In this document: positions 1 to 11,000 of the stretch, one piece after another
Layout: every line of letters starts with the position of its first letter
Position numbering within the stretch: position 1 is the first letter of the stretch
From: Ascidia mentula
Taxonomy: Eukaryota > Chordata > Ascidiacea > Phlebobranchia > Ascidiidae
DNA length: 64,000 nucleotides
Direction: 5' to 3'
NCBI GenBank assembly: GCA_947561715.1
Contig: OX387202.1
Span: forward strand, 20,659,001-20,723,000
The notes under the pieces: generated by a model
The model's input: the letters and a program-made list of their open reading frames with translations, nothing else
Told to the model about the DNA's origin: nothing
Database searches by the model: none
Made by a program: the position numbers and the translations under genes

Positions 1-3000
1 GTGAGTCACCAACGTCGGTGGTTCGTTCTGAAACCAAACGCGATCGAATATTTCAAGAACAGCAACCGCGATGCCCAGAAGATCGGGTCGATGGGACTCA
101 ACAGTCTCTGTGTTGTCACCTCACCGGACGAGAACGTCTTTGTAAGTCCCTGGTGTATGTAGGAGTAAAAGTGAGCTTTCGTGTGTTTACTAGAGATGAA
201 CACTTGTTAATCGAACCTCGCTGTGAGATCCTGTATAGCTGGACGATTCCGTCTTACCATGTAAAACACGTAACACTTAAAATCATAAAACGAATGTAAT
301 AAAGTTTAATAATATGTATGTTGCCTACACAAAAAGCACTTGTTTAAACAGGATCAGTCTGGTATAATACAAGGGAAATATACGTTTATTCCCGTTAAGC
401 ATGTCATTTTTTGTGTAATATTACTGAACATTGACCGGCAGCTGTAGTTTGGATCCACACTTTCTATACTAGAAGTTACGCCACCTCTATTTCACTACAG
501 ACGCAGACAGGTTTGTGGGAGATTGTGGTGTACGGGAGGAAGCACACCCTCCGACTCAGCACGGAGGTAGAGGAAGACGCGAACATCTGGAGCAGTGAGA
601 TCCAGGCTATGATAGATGGACAACCTCTGATTATCACCAAAACAAAGATCCTAATGGACAAGATCAAGGTACAGAAGTGTAGAATTGAAACTGAGCTTAT
701 TGCTTGGAGTAATCTGCTTTCAGGGCAACTGCTTCGATCTAATATGTCGGTGATGTGTCTGGTGATTATCTTGCCACTTAAGTAGCCAGGCGAAAAGCTT
801 ATTGCATTGAAATTACCTGCTTAAAAAACACATCAGGAAATATTATTACAATGTTGTTAACAAAACGACTCTGCCCAAAGCATTTCATTATTTCACTTAT
901 ATTTAGCATGTTGCCCATAGTGTATGAAAATATGACTAAAAATTTGTGTATGTTGCAACAGCGTTCAGATGACAATGAAAAGGAGATCGACTTAATCTAC
1001 AAAAGGAACCCAATCTTCAGGCAATCAAGCGAACCTTTAAGATCCCCTTTGCTATCCCTTCCATACGAACAGGTGACCCAGCAATTATTACAACTATCCG
1101 TCCCAGAATCCAATGCTAACTTAAACTTAATAGTGCTGCAAGTATCCACGTGGTTGTCATAAAACCATGATGGCGTCAACATCATCTTACCCGAACTATC
1201 TGTGACGTAACATTGCTCACATTGTTGTGTTGCTTACGAACCAAGTTGATTATTCAAAAAAAAATATGAAAGTATTGGTTTCGCTACTTAGAAAAAAAAG
1301 GCATAGAAATCATAATCAACCGATGTTTGCTCACAGGTGCCCTCTCGTGACGACCACTACACGTTGAGGGACGAGGCTGTGAGGATTTTTAACGTCCTCC
1401 TTCAAATGGAAGAACGGACTTTTCAGAACATTGAGGAGGAAGCGAAATCACTCCAGGTAAAAAAACTGAAAAAATTGTTTTTAAATTTTGCTTTTTGATA
1501 TTTCTCGAATTCCCGCCTGTAATTGAGTTTCCTCCCCTATATATTTGCACATGTTATGACGTTTGTCAGGTAATTGTGGATCTTCCTTTGCAATGAGTGG
1601 GGAACGATGTTCACATATCACAATTTATATCAAAGTTTTACTTGACGTCAATCAGCATTCAAAACAGACAATCAAAAAGCATTGCGACACCGTCCAGCCA
1701 ACAAACTATCTATCTGTTCGTTCTAGGCGATCATGCGAGTGTGCCACGGCTCCAAGCTATTCCAGGACGAGCTTTATCTCCAATTAATCAAACAAACCGC
1801 CATCTACACCCTCCAACTCACCACAGACGAGCAAATGTGTGACCAGCTTCATGTGACGTCATGTCCGCATTACTGGCATCTCATAGCTTGTATGTGTTGC
1901 GCGTACCACCCATCACGTCCTGTGCTGTCTTACCTGAAGCTGCATCTAAAGAGGTATGACGTCACCAAAGTGTGTAAATAACTTGGTTATCCAATGTAGA
2001 GTTCGCGGAACCCTTAACACGAAAGGTTTACTAAATTTGGGGGTTCTTGGTTAAGTTAAACAATCGTTCTAGGTTTCGCAGACGAAAATTTTGTGAATAT
2101 CTGATCTGAGCGCTAATTCTAAAACATCTCTAACCCCACTTTTGTTGGTAAACCAGAATTTATTGCTTGCCTCAATGCTTTGTATTTCCAGTGAATTTGA
2201 AACGAAATGCTCGTTTAATGAGAGATAAGCCAAGAAATATCTTAAGCTTTCACGCCCACCGACGATTTTGCCGGGCAAAACTGGTGGGGCGTGCGCCACT
2301 GAGAAGCACTTGCTACTAAGCAGTAGTTTTGCATTACAGCGGGTCGGGTTATCTTACCTCACGCTGTTGACTGCACACAAATGTGCCATAAGATGCCTGG
2401 GAATCTGTACAGTAATGATTATTCGGGGATCCTTTTCACCGTTTGTTTATTAACATCCGTTATCAGGGTACAAGAGCGATTTCCTGGTACTCTTGGTGGA
2501 GCTTATGCCGAGTTCGGTGAAAATGCGCTGAGTCAGCAGACGTCACGTCGACGTGAGATGGTTCCTTCCATTGCTGAGATTTGTGCTGTGCTGGAGATGA
2601 GGGACCTGGTCACTGTGATTAACTGCTATGGTGGCGCAACATGCGAAATCTACATCAACTCTTTCACCACTGCTGGAAAGGCAAGTAGAGCATTGCTGCA
2701 AATTGTAATGTCGAACACTCGGAAGTATTTCTTGTATAATTTTGAATTGTATTTTCTTCTGATGATCTGGTTTTGTTGGTTGGTGGGAAACATGCTTCTT
2801 TTTCAATATTTGTTATTAAATTATGTTCTGCATTTTTATGTGTTCAGAAGCGTTTCGTTGTTTTAGTTACAAAATATTTTTTCTTTAAATTAGAGGAGTT
2901 ACTTTAGACAGTTTACGTCCAACTTTGGTGTTCAGGTTGTCCAGAAACTCCAGCATGGAATGAACGTGGAAGGGAATAAGAACACGTTCGCATTATTCGA

Positions 3001-5706
3001 ACACAAGGGCGATGTTGACAGAGCGATTGAACCAAACACTTTCCTCGCTGATATCGTTGTAAAGTTCGAACAGTAAGTTGCCGTTCGAACTTTTTTACTT
3101 GATTTGAGAAGTCTAGTTACAAATTCGTTGCAAGTAATTGGTCACACAGCTCAAAGAAGAAAATAAAAATATTATCGTACAAAAGTAGATTTTCGCATCA
3201 TGTAATTTAACCCTTTCTCATGTAACGCGAAACATTCGAATTTAAACAGAACAAACTCGGAATCACAAACGAATCCGGATAGTGGCGGTAAGGATTCGGA
3301 ATGGGTATTCTACTTCAAACTTTACTGTGTGTTCGATCCGATTGATGCACGGGAAGACTCAATCGAATATCACTTCGTTTACGAAGACGTGAGTCGGGAG
3401 TTTCTCTGTTTCCATTCAGTGATTTTAGTTTTTTTGATTGAAAACTTGCCTCGGTTGATTCTGTCGTCATGGTAACCTAGCATCCAACGCGGATTTCACG
3501 GAGCCGTAGAATTCCTTACATGAGCTACTGGACACCTTAAATCGTCTGGGTTCTTTCTCAACTCAAATAACTTTGGCGAAAAAATTTCGGGAAACACTGA
3601 CCTTGAGTGCTTGACTTAAAATAAATATTTACTCATTTTTGTATTTTGTATTTTCTAAACGCAGGAGTTTCCAATGCAGAAAATAAATTTCATACAACCT
3701 CTAGCTTTCTTAAAAACATTAACTCAGAACTTCCCTAATGTTGCAGGTCCACGAACAAGTGATACAGGGACTTTACCCTCTATCTGATGACGTATTGAAA
3801 GATATCGCAGCTTTAAGGTTGCAATTCGCTGAAGGAAATTACCATCAAATCAATATTGAGTAAGTTTGTTTAAGTGGAGCCGAAACTTTATCTTCATTGC
3901 TTCGTTCCGTTTAACCAACAAAAAGCATAAAAATATAAAAATGCCAATGGATTTTCAAGACTTCTTTTGCGAATATAAAACATGGATTTCATTTTCCAGT
4001 GCTGACATCGGCAAATATTATCCAATCAACAAGTTGATGGCCGCTTACGAGATCACAAACGAAAACGAAGACTTCTACTTCAAACGAACCGATTCTTTCT
4101 CGAATGAATTAAATGCAAACTCAATGCCAGCCAAGAAACGTTCTGTGAGTAAAGGTTTTTATTCGGTCTCAATTTGATTTTTTCGATAATTAAGACGTTC
4201 TCATAAATTACGTAAAATTTCAAACTCGCCACGTAGATCTCCCCCTCTTCGAACACATCCTTTCATACCATGCTAGTTATCCGTTCCCATGGGGGCCTGA
4301 CTCGATAAACTGTGGTTTTATCGGTGCCTGTGCCATTTTATTCCGCATATTTATTGTTCGCACGCGTTCAAGTCGTTTTTGTTCAAAAGAAAATTGAGTT
4401 ATATTTGGACGTTGGCATCAACCGCGCATGAATCGTATTCCACAACTAATCGTCATTCTTTAAATCAGCTCGTATATTGATAGTTAGTAAAATAACAAAG
4501 GATTTTGATTCGGGACGAAGCGAATAGAGGCCGAAACGTTAAAATTGAACAAATCGTTTTTGTCAACGAAGAGTTTCGTCAGATTTTAATTCTTTCAGGG
4601 GTCGAGTCTTTTCAACACGTTCCGGAAGAGAGGGATGAAGAAGGTGAAGGAGGAAGGTGAGAGCGGTGAGATGAAGAGGACTCTCTTCCTGGAGGAACTG
4701 CAGGATGTCAAATCAAACGTCCTGGATAGATGGAGGAGATTGAGAGGAATGCCGCAAGAAGACGCCGTGGTCAGTATCACAATAATCTCACTAAACAATA
4801 AGACTGGAGTTTTGTGTTATTGGATGTCGGTGCATCTCTGCCCGTGGTTGATATTTATTGGCATTGTATTTGGGTGCTTGATGTTTAAATATTATTCGCA
4901 TAATTTTATGTTCAGCATATTTCGCGTTCTCTTCATTCCGTCTAATTCATTTTATCTCAACAATTTGTTTCAGGCTGAATATGTTAACCTTGCACGTCGG
5001 TGGCCCGGATACGGATCCTACTTGTTTAAAGTTGAAAATCACGACGCGCAGTTCGGTCAAACCCTTCTCACTCTGGCGATATCGGCGCAGGGAGCAACTG
5101 TGTTCAAACGAGGTCACTCACAGTCCCTGGATCATTTCTCATATGAAAAGTAAGTTTGATCGAACACAATGGTTCGTTTTCAACGCGGGAAGACACGAAA
5201 CTTGTGGGAGTTATTGGCTCTCAACGTTTCTGCTTATCGGTCTTATGAATATAATGCAGTTTATTTTACGAAACATAAACTTACCATAACCATAGTAGTG
5301 GGGTAACGTGGAGTCCATATTTCCCTGCAGTTTATTTGGCGCCAGAAAACAAAATTGTTGGTGAACTACGGCCCAAATGTTTGATTCGGTCAAATGCCCA
5401 CTTACAAATAAAGTTTTCAAATAGAGTCTCGGGTTTGCTGCGGCCGGTTTCGAATTCGGCTCTGACGTTTGAAAAGTCTCAGAACCACTGTTCCAAACAA
5501 TTAAACAAGATTTTGCAGCTACATTCCTTGAGTTGAACATGTTATTGTGTCTTCCTCTCAGGATCCAGTCTTTCGGAGCGGGATCTGCGAATGTTTTCAG
5601 ACTTCAGACCGAGTCAAGAGGGGACATTTCCTTCACCGCACAAGTTAACGAGATTGTGAAACTCATGCGAGCTTACGTCACCGCCCTCTTCCGCCGAAAG
5701 CATTGA
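1..5706 (+). CDS. MYO10: Myosin-X C-terminal tail (copy A), 3' part of gene; 5' end outside window
   Basis: Thirteen exons splice into one open frame of 668 codons: <1-141, 501-668, 962-1072, 1337-1456, 1727-1953, 2467-2680, 2936-3072, 3250-3388, 3747-3859, 4000-4144, 4599-4769, 4974-5149, 5562-5706 (TGA). In order they give the end of the third PH domain ([14 protein letters not shown], then [13 protein letters not shown]), the MyTH4 domain ([31 protein letters not shown]) and a full FERM domain ([42 protein letters not shown]), ending RRKH. Phases agree at every junction. In this family the tail binds PIP3, microtubules, integrins and other cargo in filopodia. One donor is GC rather than GT (2680/2681). 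This is the only copy here whose FERM region is complete. The first exon is cut by the window edge; its full form is at 45055-45258. Confidence 0.93.
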
Positions 5707-8085
5707 AAGTTGACACCGAGCACTTTTATTGCGTTCAGATTTTAACGAAACTTTAGTATTTGTCGTTCTAGCCACAAACTTGAATGTTAAGATCGGGGGT
5801 TTTCCACAGGGTCACCATATGGACCACAGCGATCTATATCAATGGCTTTCACATTACCACACAATATTACCTTCGCCGATGCATGTTTTTGTGACATTAC
5901 TCAGCAAAAACTTTCGTCGGTTGGGAGGATCCACAGAATTAACCAGGGTGTCGTTGGACCCGAACGAGCTCGCGAGATGTTCCAAGTCTTTCACGCCCCA
6001 ATAAGGTTTATTTACAGGATCATGTATCTTATAGTTTCGGCATATACGCTTACACCCACTCTCAATACTCCGCTCCAGTGTTTAAACCTTGCAGTTACGA
6101 TTTTTATTTGTTTTGCCACTTTCACATGTTTTTTTCGCTAGTCATATTCTTTCTTGTCGTGAAGCACTTCGTGATCTTTTCTGTCTATTTTGTTTTCGGG
6201 AAACCAAATTCCATAACCATAGAAATCACAACCAGCGATAAAGTTGTCAGTCCCACTCATGGCATTTTAACTTGTGATTTGTAATTTCAATATTATTTCA
6301 CAATTATTTCGCCCCAATCATGACCCACACCCAAAACATGTGTGTCTGCTTAATTTTAACATCTAAATAACGTCATCAATACGACGACGTCACCACGTAA
6401 CATGAAATATTCCAACCGCTTTCGTACCTATTGTTGTTAACTCTTTTAACCTTAGACTGCCTATCTTTTAACATTGTTATCTGTCTAATATTATTTATTG
6501 TACATTTGCATCAATTTATTGCATGTTCGATTTGGTTGTTTTATAAACACAGTTCCTTGTATGTCTGCGGCAAGCCAGTTGAGGCCTGTGATGTCACAAT
6601 TGCTTATTGTTACGTTCCAATTACTGCTATTGTTTCACTGTCGCTCGGTTTTGAAAAAGAAACAAACCCTGAATTGGGATCGAAAAGAAATTCGTATTTT
6701 GAGATCTTGTCGGAAAATTCTGGTTTTTAACATGGCCTGAAACTGACGTCATGACCCTTGGTGTTTGGTGACTGGAAATTCTATTTATTGAGTAATTTAT
6801 TTCGAGTTCAGGAATCAATTCTACAAAACTTCACTCTCTCCATGCCATCTACATTCTGCCATGGAATGCAACCGGCAGACGCATCAGACGCGTCTGTGTC
6901 CTCGACAAACTGCTGTGTTACGTTTGGTTATTACACAAGAGTGTATAAGGTCTAACCTTGGGAGGTGACAAGAAAATGATTTGTAAAGGAAAGTCAAAGC
7001 TAGTATGCTACTCATGCCGAAGCAAACGCTTCAAACACCACTGTGTTCATCATCAGTGTCAAGTAAGAATGAGTTGCAGCAAGGTGTGTGCAGAGGTAGG
7101 CTGGTAACTGAACAGACAAAAACAACGACACAAATGAAACACGTGACAGACGCCACTCGAAGGCCCACGGCCGTGACGTCATCATTTGGGCTGCAATGAG
7201 GACCTGTGTGTTGACAAGAAACCTTGCTACACAATTTACCCTCACATAAAACCTTTCCCATAAGTCGGTGAAATTGCGCCGCGATATCCGCACATTTCTG
7301 TAAATATTAGTGGTGAATTGGCGTGACTGCATTTTTGGGGTTTATCAGAGAAAGCCAAATGAACTGAATCAAATTTACTGACATCCTCGAATCAGAAATC
7401 AACCGTCAAATCTGATGGATCAATGTTTATATTTACATGGATTATCAACATAAAGCATGGAAACGGTTGCATGCGATATTACAACAACGACATGATATAC
7501 AAGGAATGATAAAACGGAATATGTTGCCAATATCTAATTGACACGTTGACATAATTCTATGGAAGAAGTGGCATCCGAAACACACAAAATGTAATAATAA
7601 GTAGTGTCGACGTCATAATTGCAATTATTATGTTGTGTTTTGAAGGGACAGAGGACAAAGGACATATAGGACAGAGACTTTTTGTACGCGTGGTTTGTAA
7701 CGTGTTATTGTTAATCCTCGTGCGCTTGTTTATTATGTATTAAACTGATCGTTGACTTTGGGTTTGATAGCAGCCTTTTTATCAGGAGTCAGATATACGG
7801 CAGTGTTATTATTTGTGTAGACGTTTTAAGTAACGCCCTACAAATACCATGATAATAACAAACATGCAGAAAGGTGAAGTTTTCGCTACTAACACAAAAA
7901 TTGTAAGGATTTGTGGAATAAATTCGGTTTGGTATAATTGCTTTCCTGTTATTTACGATTTAAAGCCTTTATCAAAACTGGTGAAAGTATTTACAATGTC
8001 TGTCAATAATTGTAAATCAACACAACGTTACCATGGTAACTAACGACGCAATGTTAATTTTCGTCACTTTAAACCTCCCCAACAT
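5707..8085. other. Convergent spacer between MYO10 and ficolin-like gene
   Basis: No credible gene was seen. Open frames here are short, lie in several frames and are not kept between the three copies (6816-8033, 25657-27069, 50425-51846). It must hold the 3' untranslated regions of both convergent genes, but I could not fix a polyadenylation site for MYO10. The minus-strand lectin stop codon at 8086-8088 overlaps an AATAAA hexamer that is lost in the paralogue. Confidence 0.6.
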
Positions 8086-11000
8086 TTATTCGCATTTCAC
8101 TTTCATCTTAGAACTCATTATTCCGCCAAATGAGTTTTTCCAATAATACCAACTCATAGTGTTGTGAGCAGTAGAAGTTCTCGACCACGGACCATTGAGG
8201 CGGGAATATGAACAATCACGATGCCACCAAGCTCCACGACCCACAGCACAATAACCTCCTGACCACCTGCAATTATAATTAAGTCGGTTGTCAACAACTC
8301 TGTGTTACAACTTATTTAAACTCAGTTAAAACTTGTGTTTAACTAAAACTTTAACGCAACCGCCTGTTTCAGAGCAATTGATTTTTACAATTGTTGATTT
8401 AGGGTAGGCGGTTAACTTTGTCAACGAAAATCAACTATTTGAGGAAATGCATTTCATCTTTTTTAAAACAACTCGATTTACTTCGTTAGTAAAACAGAAA
8501 TATAATCAGACACGTTGTATCATTATTACTCACGTATCACGGTCTCTGTTGCGTGTTGAAAATCTCATCCCGTTTAGACTGCCTGACAAATCAACCATGG
8601 AATCTCCTATGTTCCCCGAATATCCGGATATAGTAATTGTGTAAGAACTTCCTTCATCGCCAATGCTGAAAGTACTGAAAACAACAATGTCATAATGTTT
8701 AATTTAATGCAAAGTAATTTAAATAACAACGGACAATTTGTTGTTTTAAATCAATCCGCTTACATTGGTTTGTTGCTCATGGAAATGATTGTTAAACATA
8801 AAACCCTTTATGACGTAATAAACGACATGTGTCATACATTGTGTTGTGTTGTGTGGGATAATTATTTGTCAACTAAGCAATAAACACAGAGTGGGATTGG
8901 AAGTTTTCAGAAGGAAACCCAGTTATTTTTCAACTTTAAGTTCACAAACGACTGGAGGATTACAAGGAGGCTTTATTGTAGCTGAAGAACAAAGCGGATA
9001 ATTCTAACTTTCCAGTCAAGATGCAACGTTTTGGCAAAGGTCAGTACTTGGCACTCAAGATTTTACCACAAGGACTTGGGCAACAACGACCGCATAAACT
9101 CGTCTGGGCAACAGATTTTCCTTAACCTTTTTTAAGTGGTTCTTAACCTTTTTTATCTCATTTCCTACTTCCAGTGTAAACGGAATCCTTATTTCCCACT
9201 GGTATTTACATTTTTTAACTAAGAATTTAATTATTGTATTTTCGTTATATCTGTTATACTTTTTTAACTTTTTCTGCCGCATGGCATTACCAATTACCAA
9301 TAAGTGTACAACACACAGTGAATACAGATCATTATATTTCGTTTACAACTACTTTTGTGTATTTCGGTGCCGACCAATTATCCACCTACAACCCTAAAAT
9401 TTCCCACCGGATAAGAACCACTGGCCAAGGAATTAACTCTGCAGGCCAATGCACCCATTTTCTTGCATAGAGACCCAACAATATCCAATCAACCACGCAA
9501 CGACCAGCAGCTAACCCAGGGGTGGGCAAAGAGAACACAGAGTGTTTACACTATACAACTTATACACTGACAATCAAGTTGCGCCAGCGTCTTACACGTC
9601 GCGATTACGGGATATTTGTTGCCTCATTCAAAACATTGGGAGCCGAGGATGTTGGGCAGAAAATCGAAATTTCAAACACTGGATTATGCATGTGTGTTAG
9701 ATGGAGAAAATAATAACCATTTGATCCCATATATCGATGTGGGACACAGCACTAATATTCACTGGATTGTTGCCATCAATTGTCAAACGGTTTGGCCGTG
9801 GTTAATTTCGCTTGAACTGTCTTCCAGATGCCTATACGTTTCAGGAGATTTGGAATCAAGGAAAACAAAATTTTGTGCAGCCACATTCTCTAAGCGCAAA
9901 AAGGTGGCGTTCGACCCAATCCGAGCCCCACTGAGCTCGGTCCCGGCAATCCGCGACCAAGCGATCGCGCAAACCTCAAGAGCGGTGATGTGGGGTCGTT
10001 ACGAGTTGATTACCAACCCTATGTGTGTGCGGTATCTAAACTTTTTGTTTTCATAATTATTCCGAACCGAGTAAATGCATTGAAACACAGCAAGAATATT
10101 CTGTGTTGCTTCAAACTTAAAACACGAATTTTGTGAATCTGACGTAATAAGGGGGGTATTTCCCTAATGTCTTTTTAGATTTTGTTAGTTATGACGACAT
10201 GATAGCATCGGGTAAATTATCGTTGGAACAAAGGCATTAAATTGAAAACGTTAAATACGTCATAGTCTTACCTATACTCGGCAAAACCTTGACCTCCGGA
10301 AAAATCCTGAAGGTCAACACGAAGGCGACATCTAGTGGACGCATTGGTGATTTGATGCAGTTTCTCCAAACCTGATAAAATTTGTTGGTTGTAATAATAT
10401 TGCTGAAAACACTGGAATTTAAATTGGATTAACTGATACTGTTATATTGACTCTAGTATTGTTACGTAGTTTGCTTGAAACGTGTTGTTTAGTTCCCCTG
10501 TATATAAACTGGGTGTGTACAAGTTATAACAATGTGTTCAGTAAAACAAACCTGGAACTCCTGTTGCTGCCACAGACATATTGCAATTTAAAATGTACCG
10601 CTCTTCTGGCATAAAATATACGTGCTGTATTTTACGACGTTTCGTCTGCCATTCAGCGAGACTTCATCAGGTATTGATATCGCAATTTCAAAGTAAACTG
10701 CACTAAAACATTCAGGGGCACACAAAAAAAAGACAGGTTGGCACCGCTTGTCAGATCACGTGACAGAGGCAAAACACGAAACACTGCGGGAGGCGCAACA
10801 GTTACAACAAATTGTTATAAACTGCCGGAAAGTAAACACAGTGTTCTTTGTCGTTGACGCATCCACTGTTTTTGTGAACGTGAAACGACTCAAGAAAGAG
10901 CCGCTTGGTGTGGTCCAACTCCTTTTCCAGAACTTGGAAAGGGTTTTATCGAAGGCAACTTCGTGTCGCAATGTCACTGCATGCTTGGCCAACGCAGTCT

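Noticed and set aside
5842-7332. Several 60-110 codon frames in the MYO10 downstream spacer
   Set aside because: They overlap in different frames and are broken by small indels in the copies at 25.7 kb and 50 kb, so there is no sign of protein-level constraint.
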